NCBI RefSeq assembly: GCF_034432235.1
Contig: NZ_DAOUCJ010000086.1
Location: 1-49,722 of the forward strand
Reading direction: 5' to 3'
DNA from: Thermoflexus sp.
Lineage (GTDB): Bacteria > Chloroflexota > Anaerolineae > Thermoflexales > Thermoflexaceae
DNA length: 49,722 bases
How positions within the stretch are numbered: the first letter of the stretch is position 1; every line of letters begins with the position of its first letter. A program made the translations under genes and the position numbers. The notes beneath the pieces are model-generated. The model was given only the letters and a program-made list of their open reading frames with translations. It had not been told where the DNA came from and ran no database searches. Shown here one piece after another: positions 43,488 through 49,722 of the stretch.

Positions 43488-44363
43488 ATGGGAAAGCGCG
43501 CGCTGGTGCTGTCGGGAGGGGGTGGACGGGGTGCTTATGAGGTGGGGGCGATCCGGGCGCTGTATCGGGCCGGGTGGATCCCGGAGATCTTTGTGGGCAC
43601 GTCCATCGGTGCGGTGAACGCGGCCGCCCTCGCGGCGGGCTGGACCGCCGAGCGGCTGGTGGATTTCTGGATGCGCCTGCGAACCCCTCACGTTCATCGG
43701 CTTCACGGGCGGATCTGGCGGAGCCTGTTCACCACCGCTCCCCTGCGGGCGACGCTCCTCCGCCATCTGGACTTCGACCGCCTGAATGATCCGGACAACC
43801 CGCGGGTGTTGCTGGTGCTGGCCACGGATCTCTGCCGGGGATGCCCCGTGGTCTTCGCGAACCGGCCGGTTCCCAAGGCAAGGCGCGTTCGAATCGGGCC
43901 CGAACACCTGCTGGCCAGCTGCAGCATCCCCTATGTTTACCCAGCGACCCCGGTGGAGGGCAGCCTGTTCTGGGACGGAGCGGTGATGGCCAACACGCCG
44001 TTGAACGCCGCGATCGAAGCCGGGGCGGATGAGATCGTGGCCGTTCTGCTGGCGCCGATGCCCGGGAAGGCGGGCGGCTGGCCCCTTCCCCGCCATCCCC
44101 TCCAGGCCCTGGCCCTGGTGCTGGATCTGGCGCTCCTGGCGACGTTTGAAAACGATTACCGGCAGCTGGAAGCCATCAACCGGGCCGTGCGACAGGGCCG
44201 TCCCCTCAAGCCGGGCCATCGGGAGATCCACTGCCACGTGATCGCGCCAGCGGCCCCCCTTCCCCTCTCCCGCATCCTCCGTTACGACCAGCCGGGAACC
44301 CAGGCCCTGATCGCTCAGGGGGAAGCTGACGCCCAGCGGATCCTTGAAGCGCTGGGCTGGTGA
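43488..44363 (+). CDS. Patatin-like phospholipase
   Basis: 291 residues. Oxyanion loop SGGGGRGAYEVGAIRAL, nucleophile elbow GTSIGAVNAAAL, and the catalytic Asp in LFWDGAVMANTPL. Patatins hydrolyse acyl lipids at the membrane. The Met at 43488 has GGGGGGTGG before it and begins just ahead of the oxyanion loop; a GTG at 43452, overlapping the upstream stop, is less likely. It ends 218 bases before mutL. Confidence 0.9.
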   Translation: MGKRALVLSGGGGRGAYEVGAIRALYRAGWIPEIFVGTSIGAVNAAALAAGWTAERLVDFWMRLRTPHVHRLHGRIWRSLFTTAPLRATLLRHLDFDRLNDPDNPRVLLVLATDLCRGCPVVFANRPVPKARRVRIGPEHLLASCSIPYVYPATPVEGSLFWDGAVMANTPLNAAIEAGADEIVAVLLAPMPGKAGGWPLPRHPLQALALVLDLALLATFENDYRQLEAINRAVRQGRPLKPGHREIHCHVIAPAAPLPLSRILRYDQPGTQALIAQGEADAQRILEALGW

Positions 44364-44580
44364 GCCTCGCGTTTTCCACGTCGTGCAGTCTGCTTGAGGG
44401 CCCGCTGGATCCCTATGGCGGCCAGAAAGAGACCCCTGAGGCGAAGCCTCCGCCGCTGCCAGAGGTTCTTTGAGTAAGCCAACGAAGGGGTGGAAGTTGT
44501 CCTTCCGTTCAAGGGGATGCAAAATAGGAAGCACACCGCTGGCCTCTTTCGCGGGTCAGGATGGTTTCGGGAGCGCGCGG

Positions 44581-46269
44581 ATGCCGATTCGGATCCTGGA
44601 TCCCGGGCTGGTGGCGCAGATCGCAGCGGGAGAGGTGATCGAGCGCCCGGCCTCGGTGGTGAAAGAGCTGGTGGAGAACGCCCTGGACGCCGGTGCCTCC
44701 TGGATCGAGGTGGAAACCGAAGGCGGGGGGCGTCGACGGATCCGGGTGGCCGATAATGGGAGTGGGATCCCCATGGCAGAGGTCCCCCTGGCTTTCGCGC
44801 GGCACGCCACCAGCAAGCTCTCCTCATCGGAGGATCTGTTCCGGGTGACCACCCTGGGTTTCCGTGGAGAGGCCCTCGCGGCCATCGCCGCGGTTGCTCG
44901 TGTGACCTGTCGAACGCGTTCTCCCGAGGAGGCGCTGGGCACGGAGCTCCATATCGAAGGGGGGAAAATCCTGGCGCAGCGCCCCATCGCCCGCCCTCCG
45001 GGGACGGAGATGGTGGTGGAGGATCTGTTCTTCAACACCCCGGCGCGGCTGAAATTCCTGAAAGGGGAAGGGGCGGAGCGGCGGCAGATCGATCTCTGGA
45101 TCACGCGCTACGCCCTGGCGTATCCCCACGTTCACTTTATCTTGCGCCACAGTGGTCGAGAGATCTTCTCGCTGCCGGCCGTTCGGGAACCCCGCCATCG
45201 CCTGACAGCGCTCTATGGGGTGGAGCTGGGAGACGTCCTGCTGGAAGTGGCAGAGGAGGCCGATGGGGTCCGGGTGTATGGCTGGATCAGCCCGCCCGGC
45301 GTGGATCGGCCGGATCGCCAGGAGCTGGCCTTCTTCGTGAACGGACGGTGGGTGCAGGATCGCAGGCTGCCGGCGGCGGTCCTGCAGGCCTATCATACCC
45401 TGCTCCCGGGCGGCCGCTATCCCTGGGCTTTCCTGTGGGTGGAGCTGCCGCCGGACCAGGTGGATGTGAATGTCCATCCCGCCAAGATCGAGGTCCGCTT
45501 TCGGGATCCGGATGGGGTGTTCCGCATCATTCAGCGGGCAGTGCATCGCACCCTGCGGGAGTCCACGCCCGTGCCTGTTTTCCAGAGGGCCGAAACCTTC
45601 AAGGGAGCCCCCGCGTTTCCCGCGCAGCCGGTCTCCATGGGCGCAAGAGATCTCGCGGGAGCCCCGATCGAGGAAAGCGCCTCCTCGGGTCTCCCCCCGC
45701 TCCGGGTCATCGGACAGATCCAGGCAAGCTACATTGTTGCTGAAGGTCCGGATGGGCTGTATCTTCTGGATCAGCACGCGGCTCACGAACGGGTGCTCTA
45801 CGAAGCCCTTCAGGCCCAGCGGCAGGAAGGACCGCTCCCGGCTCAGCCCCTGCTGGAGCCGGTGCTGATCGACGTATTGCCGGAGGAAATGAGCCTCCTC
45901 GAGGAGAACCGGGGCCTCCTGGAGGGGCTGGGGTTTCATATCGAGCCCTTCGGCCCGCGCAGCGTCCGCGTGCAGTCCGTGCCGGCGGTCCTCGCCACCG
46001 AAGCTATCCTCTCTGTCTTCCAGGAACTCCTGCTGGATCTTCAGGAATCCCGTCGTCCCATGGAGGGGGCTCTGGAGGCCCGGCTGATCCGAAGCATTTG
46101 TAAGCGCGCGGCCGTGAAAGCCGGTCAGATCCTGAGCATGGAGCAGATGCAACATCTGGTTCGGGGGCTGGAGCGGTGCGCCATGCCGTGGACCTGCCCC
46201 CACGGGCGGCCGACGCTCCTGCGGTTCCCCATTGGACAGCTGGCCCGGCAGTTTGGCCGGGAGGAGTAG
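44581..46269 (+). CDS. mutL: DNA mismatch repair protein MutL, endonuclease type
   Basis: 562 residues. The N-terminal GHKL ATPase has IAAGEVIERPASVVKELVENALDAG, VADNGSGIP and TLGFRGEALAAIA. The C-terminal half carries the endonuclease motif DQHAAHERVLYE (DQHA-x2-E-x4-E) with SICKRAAVKAG and CPHGRPTLLRFP, so it can nick the strand without MutH. It works with MutS, which is not encoded in the window. Met 44581 has GGGAG just before; the frame opens further upstream but lacks family similarity. It is followed by a strong hairpin. Confidence 0.96.
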   Translation: MPIRILDPGLVAQIAAGEVIERPASVVKELVENALDAGASWIEVETEGGGRRRIRVADNGSGIPMAEVPLAFARHATSKLSSSEDLFRVTTLGFRGEALAAIAAVARVTCRTRSPEEALGTELHIEGGKILAQRPIARPPGTEMVVEDLFFNTPARLKFLKGEGAERRQIDLWITRYALAYPHVHFILRHSGREIFSLPAVREPRHRLTALYGVELGDVLLEVAEEADGVRVYGWISPPGVDRPDRQELAFFVNGRWVQDRRLPAAVLQAYHTLLPGGRYPWAFLWVELPPDQVDVNVHPAKIEVRFRDPDGVFRIIQRAVHRTLRESTPVPVFQRAETFKGAPAFPAQPVSMGARDLAGAPIEESASSGLPPLRVIGQIQASYIVAEGPDGLYLLDQHAAHERVLYEALQAQRQEGPLPAQPLLEPVLIDVLPEEMSLLEENRGLLEGLGFHIEPFGPRSVRVQSVPAVLATEAILSVFQELLLDLQESRRPMEGALEARLIRSICKRAAVKAGQILSMEQMQHLVRGLERCAMPWTCPHGRPTLLRFPIGQLARQFGREE

Positions 46270-46275
46270 TTCGGT

Positions 46276-46311
46276 GGGGGCCCTGGACCCCTTCCCACAT
46301 CCAGGGCCCCC
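46276..46311. terminator. Strong bidirectional terminator between mutL and the secreted-protein gene
   Basis: Perfect 12-bp stem GGGGGCCCTGGA/TCCAGGGCCCCC with a 12-base loop, between genes that converge. Confidence 0.75.
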
Positions 46312-46338
46312 TGCGCGTTTCGCTCTCATAAGGCAGGC

Positions 46339-46998
46339 TTACCTGCGCCCTCGGCCGATCCCACGGGGCGGCTCGTTGTCCGTATCCTTGTTTTTCTGTT
46401 TGAGAAGACCCGGCGGGAACCCGGGAGCACTATGAGTGGATAAAGCGGGCGTTGGGGAAGGGGATGGTGTGGCGAAGGGCCCGTGTTTGGCCGATCGCAT
46501 GATGGCGCCCAGACCTCGACCGCCCGGATGCAGGTTGTAGAGACGATAGGCATGGCCCCATCCGATCTGACGGCCCAGCATCAGCGCCTGTGCCAGGGTC
46601 AGATCGTTGGTAGGATCCCGATCCGTTCGAGAGGCCAGGACCAGCTGCAGCGCCCGGGCGATCTCGCCGTAACCGAAGCCCTGGGCGTGAAGCGCCATCA
46701 GATCGGCGGCGGAGATCGTCACGGTGATCCCCGCCTGAGAGAATGTCTGGCTGATCCATCGCGCCAGGGCCAGGGCCACGGGATGAACCCGGGTGGCCGG
46801 AAGCGTGGGCGTGAGGGTTGGAGAGGGCGTCGGTGTCCGGATGGGTGTGGGCGTCGAAGTCGGCGTCGCGGTCGGCGTGGGGGTGGGTTCCTCCTCCAGG
46901 GGTGTGGCCCCCACTCCCCGCGCGATCGCCCACCCCAATCCCAGGGCCAGCGCGATCCCTAACGAAACACCAACCACAGTAGCGAAAATCCGTCGCAT
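46339..46998 (-). CDS. Secreted or anchored Thr/Pro-rich protein with PPG tail
   Basis: 219 residues, not recognised. Residues about 1-30 form a signal/anchor helix (FATVVGVSLGIALALGLGWAI). Then a TPTPTATPTSTPTP-type linker (36-66), a central helical domain of about 100 residues (HPVALALARWISQTFSQ, ISAADLMALHAQGFGYGEI, LTLAQALMLGRQIGWGHAY) and a C-terminal tail with PPGLLKQKNKDTDNEPPRG. The tail resembles the TPPGLEKQ repeats of the DUF5667 protein 1.8 kb away. GGAGG precedes the ATG. It is divergent from the ECF sigma gene. Confidence 0.6.
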   Translation of the reverse strand: MRRIFATVVGVSLGIALALGLGWAIARGVGATPLEEEPTPTPTATPTSTPTPIRTPTPSPTLTPTLPATRVHPVALALARWISQTFSQAGITVTISAADLMALHAQGFGYGEIARALQLVLASRTDRDPTNDLTLAQALMLGRQIGWGHAYRLYNLHPGGRGLGAIMRSAKHGPFATPSPSPTPALSTHSAPGFPPGLLKQKNKDTDNEPPRGIGRGRR

Positions 46999-47154
46999 GG
47001 TGAACGCCTCCTGTTCAGGAATGGGAAGGGATCCGGTTCAACGAAGGAAGGGGATCAGGATTCTTCGCTGTGGATGGGGACCATCACACCGGATCCCGGT
47101 CCTGCCCATAAGAGGTCAGATGGATCCAACAATTTGGCTCATAACATGAACCGC

Positions 47155-47182
47155 TGAAACCATCCAGGAAGATACGCGTGAC
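47155..47182 (+). promoter_or_regulatory. Possible ECF-type promoter of the sigma gene
   Basis: TGAAAC (47155-47160), 16 bases, then CGTGAC (47177-47182), 39 bases before the sigma gene start. The pattern is of ECF self-regulating promoters, but the -10 match is weak. Confidence 0.3.
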
Positions 47183-47221
47183 ATTTTTTACTTTCTATGC
47201 GGTTTCATAGGAGGATGGGGG

Positions 47222-47776
47222 ATGGGCTTACTCACCCCTCATCCCGAGGAGAAACGCTGGATCGCCCGGGCGCGGAAGGGGGACCCGGAGGCGGTGGCGG
47301 CCCTTTACCAGCATTACGCCGATGGGATCTACCGCTATCTTCTCTATCGCGTCGGCGATGCGGAGCTGGCGGAGGATCTCACCGCGGATGTGTTCCTGAA
47401 GATGATTGAGGACCTGCCGCGGTATGAGGAGCGAGGCCTTCCTTTCGGCGCCTGGCTGTTCCGGATCGCCCGGGCGCGTCTCATCGACCACTGGCGGCGG
47501 CAGCATCGGCGTCCGACGGTGGCCCTGGATAACACGGAAACCGGGCCGCAGCCGATCCAGGATATCCCGGAGGATGAGATCGCCACATCGGAGATGATCG
47601 AGCGCGCCCTGCGCGTGCTCACCGAGGAGCAGCGGGAGGTGGTGGTCCTGCGGTTCCTGGTCGGGATGAGCCTGGAGGAGGTGGCACGGGCGATGGGGAA
47701 ATCCGTTGGGGCGGTGAAGGCCCTGCAGCACCGTGCGTTGGCCGCGTTAGCCCGATATCTGGAGAAGATGCGGTGA
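47222..47776 (+). CDS. ECF RNA polymerase sigma factor
   Basis: 184 residues. Region 2 has ALYQHYADGIYRYLLYRVGDAELAEDLTADVFLKM and GAWLFRIARARLIDHWRR; region 4 has LTEEQREVVVLRFLVGMSLEEVARAMGKSVGAVKALQHRAL. There is no region 3, as in all ECF factors. AGGAGG lies 7 bases before the ATG. The stop codon TGA overlaps the next gene's ATG (TGATG), so the partner downstream is translationally coupled. It controls an unknown regulon that may include the divergent secreted protein. Confidence 0.93.
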   Translation: MGLLTPHPEEKRWIARARKGDPEAVAALYQHYADGIYRYLLYRVGDAELAEDLTADVFLKMIEDLPRYEERGLPFGAWLFRIARARLIDHWRRQHRRPTVALDNTETGPQPIQDIPEDEIATSEMIERALRVLTEEQREVVVLRFLVGMSLEEVARAMGKSVGAVKALQHRALAALARYLEKMR

Positions 47777-48804
47777 TGACTTTCCATGAGAACAGCCGCG
47801 AAGCCGAGATCCTGGAGCGTTGCCTGCGCCGTCTGGAGCAGGGGGCGGATCTGGAGGCATGCCTGAAGGAGGTTCCGGAGGCTCTTCCACTGCGCCCGCT
47901 TCTGGAGGCTGCCCTCTGGCTCCAGCGGGGGCAGGCGGCCTCCCTACCTGCGGCTGCCCGCCAGCGGCTGATCCGACAAGGGCAATCCTATGCCGCCCAA
48001 CGGGCGGCCCATCCCCAGGCTTCCGGGCGGGCCTTCCGATGGGCATGGGCCATGGCCGTCGTCCTTGGGTTGCTCCTGGGGCTCCTGGGTATAGGAGGAG
48101 CAGCGGAGGCCAGCCTGCCCGGCGAGCCCCTCTACCCGGTCAAGCGGGCGGTAGAAGGTCTGGTGACCATGGGGATGTCCCCCGCGGGGAAGGCCCTCTA
48201 CCTGGCCGAGCGCCGCTGGTCAGAGTTCGAGGTGGCTGCCTCGCGGGGCCGCTGGCTCCCGGACCTCGCGGAGGAGAGCCTGGGTTATCTGGAGGAAGCC
48301 CTCCGTGTCGGAGCAGGGCGTCCGGTCGGAGGAGAAACGCGGCTGCGCGCCCTGTATGAGCGCCAGGGTGTCCTTCTGGAGCAAGCGGCGCAGGACGCTC
48401 CACCGGACATCCGAGCTCGCCTGGCTCAGGCGCGCCAGCGCTGGGCGGATCTGGCGATGGCTCTTGGTTATCCCGGGGAAGGGATCCCTACGCCCTCCGG
48501 CGTCGTTGAGACGCCGCTCCCGCCCGCGCCCACCGCGGAGATCCTGCGGGAGCGGGCGCGCACGCCGCCCGGCTTGGAGAAGCAGGCCACGCCGCCTGCC
48601 CTGCATACGCCACCGGGTCTGGAGAAGAGGGAAACACCGCGCCCGGAGCGTACGCCCCCTGGGCAACAGAAGAAAGGCACTCCTCCTCCCGAGCGCACGC
48701 CCCCTGGGCAAGAAAAACAGGCCACTCCTCGTCCTCCCCGGGATTCAGATGCCTCTTCCTCTGGCGGTCAGGGTTCAAAGGACTCCTCGAAAGGGCGACG
48801 GTGA
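47776..48804 (+). CDS. DUF5667 membrane protein, likely ECF sigma partner, with PPGxxK tail
   Basis: 342 residues. A cytoplasmic N-terminus of about 85 residues (EILERCLRRLEQGADLEACL) is followed by one membrane helix (WAWAMAVVLGLLLGLLGIGG). The outer part has SLPGEPLYPVKRAVEGL and SPAGKALYLAERRWSEFE, the DUF5667 pattern. The C-terminus from about residue 255 is a low-complexity tail of TPPG-x-x-K units ending in Ser/Lys-rich residues. Its position, with an ATG overlapping the sigma stop, is that of an anti-sigma factor, but no zinc-binding anti-sigma motif is seen. A GTG 3 bases upstream is an alternative start. Confidence 0.82.
   Translation: MTFHENSREAEILERCLRRLEQGADLEACLKEVPEALPLRPLLEAALWLQRGQAASLPAAARQRLIRQGQSYAAQRAAHPQASGRAFRWAWAMAVVLGLLLGLLGIGGAAEASLPGEPLYPVKRAVEGLVTMGMSPAGKALYLAERRWSEFEVAASRGRWLPDLAEESLGYLEEALRVGAGRPVGGETRLRALYERQGVLLEQAAQDAPPDIRARLAQARQRWADLAMALGYPGEGIPTPSGVVETPLPPAPTAEILRERARTPPGLEKQATPPALHTPPGLEKRETPRPERTPPGQQKKGTPPPERTPPGQEKQATPRPPRDSDASSSGGQGSKDSSKGRR
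48563..48720 (+). repeat. Imperfect tandem repeat coding TPPG(L/Q)xK units
   Basis: Four copies of a unit beginning ACGCCGCCCGGCTTGGAGAA or a variant code for TPPGLEK, TPPGLEK, TPPGQQK and TPPGQEK, separated by spacers of 7 to 10 residues rich in Pro, Arg and Thr. Confidence 0.8.
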
Positions 48805-48847
48805 CGCTTTCTCCAGCTGTCGGATGCCGTTCTCAGCACCGCTCCCC

Positions 48848-48873
48848 AAGCCCCGGCCGGAAGGCCGGGGCTT
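48848..48873 (+). terminator. Terminator after the DUF5667 gene
   Basis: Perfect 11-bp stem AAGCCCCGGCC/GGCCGGGGCTT closed by a GGAA tetraloop, 43 bases after the stop. Confidence 0.75.
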
Positions 48874-48934
48874 CGTTGTCCATCCCGGATGAATCCGATA
48901 AAATGAGGGCGAACCTATCCCGAGCGGAGCGGCG

Positions 48935-49462
48935 ATGGAACGGCTGTGGACCCCGTGGCGGATGGCATATCTGAAAGGGGAGGGCGAGACAGCGCAGGGT
49001 TGTGTCTTTTGCCGGAAGGTTGACCGCTCTGATGAGACGGAACATATCCTCCTGCGTGGACGCACGGCATACATCACGCTGAATCGTTACCCTTACAACA
49101 ACGGCCACCTGATGGTCATCCCTTACGCTCATGTGCCCAGCTTGGAGGATCTGGATCCTCCGACGATGTTGGAGATCATGCAGTTGATCGCCCTCTCTTT
49201 GAGGATCCTGCGTGAAGCGTATCGGCCGGAGGGTTTCAACATCGGGGTCAACATCGGTCGGCCGGCCGGCGCTGGGGTGGTAGACCATGTCCATATCCAC
49301 ATTGTCCCCCGCTGGACCGGAGATACGAATTTCATGCCGGTGATTGGAAACACCCGTGTGCTTCCCGAATGGCTGGATGATACCTATCGCCGCCTCCGGC
49401 CTCTGTTCGAAGAGCTGGCTCCTCTCCTCTACGGATCCCCCGAATCGTCCTCATCAACATGA
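48935..49462 (+). CDS. HIT-family nucleotide hydrolase/phosphorylase (Ap4A type)
   Basis: 175 residues. The catalytic histidine triad is VDHVHIHIVPRW. CVFCRK near the N-terminus with TPWRMAYLKG is a mark of the FHIT/Ap4A phosphorylase-like bacterial HIT branch; NRYPYNNGHLMVIPYAHV is the second strand. It cleaves dinucleoside polyphosphates or AMP-lysine type substrates; exact substrate not known. GAGCGG is close before the ATG. The IS end begins 12 bases after its stop codon, so its own terminator has probably been cut off. Confidence 0.92.
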   Translation: MERLWTPWRMAYLKGEGETAQGCVFCRKVDRSDETEHILLRGRTAYITLNRYPYNNGHLMVIPYAHVPSLEDLDPPTMLEIMQLIALSLRILREAYRPEGFNIGVNIGRPAGAGVVDHVHIHIVPRWTGDTNFMPVIGNTRVLPEWLDDTYRRLRPLFEELAPLLYGSPESSSST

Positions 49463-49477
49463 GAGGTGTCACGGGGG

Positions 49478-49506
49478 TTGACAGCAGTTGCCCATTTTAT
49501 TAGCAT
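49478..49506 (+). promoter_or_regulatory. tnpB promoter in the IS left end
   Basis: TTGACA (49478-49483), 17 bases, TAGCAT (49501-49506). The left-edge copy has TTGACA with TAGATT at the same spacing. Confidence 0.5.
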
Positions 49507-49585
49507 TTATTGCCCGTTCTGACGACTGACTGCAACCGTGAAACTCTCCGCGCGGAACCGGGCCAGGCGAGGGCTGGAGGATGGG

Positions 49586-49722
49586 ATGCGGGGGATGCAG
49601 ACGTTTCGCTTCGAGCGGGATCCCAACGGGGCGCAGCGGGTGGCCCTGGCCAAACACGGGGGAACGCCCGTTTTGCCTACAATTGGGGTCTGTCCCGCTG
49701 CCTGGAGGCGCTGGAGCAGGGC
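49586..49722 (+). pseudogene. tnpB: TnpB N-terminal part with frameshift
   Basis: Start at 49586 behind GGAGG. It reads MRGMQTFRFERDPNGAQRVALAKH, then loses frame near 49658; the continuation ARFAYNWGLSRCLEALEQG is in another frame. Compared with the left copy (CACGTGGGGG), one base is missing in CACGGGGG. This may be a true inactivating deletion or an assembly or read error close to the window edge. Confidence 0.65.

Larger units (their letters stand above)
49475..49722 (+). mobile_element. IS200/IS605-type element, left end and 5' part of tnpB (copy 2, inverted, cut by window edge)
   Basis: Same element as at 1-285, in opposite orientation. The shared end begins GGGTTGACAG and continues through GCAGTTGCCCATTTTATTAG and CTGCAACCGTGAAACTCTCC, so the noncoding 110 bases are closely similar. 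A promoter-like TTGACA/TAGCAT pair lies at its edge. No tnpA is seen. Confidence 0.75.

Overview
The window looks like chromosomal DNA of a GC-rich, thermophilic member of the Chloroflexota, possibly a Thermoflexus/Anaerolineae-type lineage. The pointers are a branched-polyamine synthase (a marker of thermophiles), Thr/Pro-rich linkers in secreted proteins, a DUF5667 protein beside an ECF sigma factor, and strong Shine-Dalgarno sites ahead of most genes. The lineage is inferred; comparing the complete 16S gene at 11423-12993 would settle it. Both ends lie inside inverted copies of the same IS200/IS605-type tnpB element pointing outward, so the window is probably one contig that breaks in a repeat.

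Layout. 1-285: IS left end and 5' part of tnpB. 621-3836: acyl-CoA dehydrogenase and electron transfer flavoprotein (etfB, etfA). 3999-4515 (minus): tRNA-His, tRNA-Arg and a small membrane protein. 4596-7342: methyltransferase, polyprenol-phosphate-type glycosyltransferase, zinc-ribbon methyltransferase. 7570-11022: glycine cleavage genes gcvH, gcvPA, gcvPB. 11085-13483: an unusual ribosomal unit, 16S then 5S then initiator tRNA with no 23S between, behind two strong promoters. 13565-14641: primary sigma factor. 14750-17472: enoyl-CoA hydratase-like protein, a minus-strand group (membrane-anchored Cas4-like nuclease, orphan small domain protein, DUF3054 protein) and YqeY.

17593-25137: SIMPL-domain lipoprotein, MurJ, a histidine-kinase-like protein without its histidine, a single-chain fusion of branched-chain polyamine synthase (BpsA) with AdoMet decarboxylase (SpeD) preceded by a strongly folded leader, RlmB and a GNAT acetyltransferase. 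25138-25417: a large Bacillus-type SRP RNA. 25516-34632: a DUF348/G5/3D cell-wall protein, an aminotransferase, AlaX, a DUF385-like protein, RecG, CoaD, a coiled-coil protein and RdgB.

35091-46269: an orphan protein, a P5C dehydrogenase with a histone-like Lys/Ala tail, an alpha/beta hydrolase, a membrane GAF-HTH one-component regulator, two GT4 glycosyltransferases, a YdjM-type membrane protein, a patatin and MutL. 46339-48804: a secreted Pro/Thr-rich protein divergent from an ECF sigma factor and its DUF5667 membrane partner; both secreted tails carry related PPGxxK sequences. 48935-49462: a HIT protein, then the second IS copy.

Most genes are housekeeping. The least ordinary items are the BpsA-SpeD fusion with its structured leader, the 16S-5S-tRNA unit, the histone-tailed dehydrogenase, the GAF-HTH membrane regulator, the histidine-less kinase and the ECF/PPG-tail group. 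No CRISPR array, prophage or toxin-antitoxin locus was seen.
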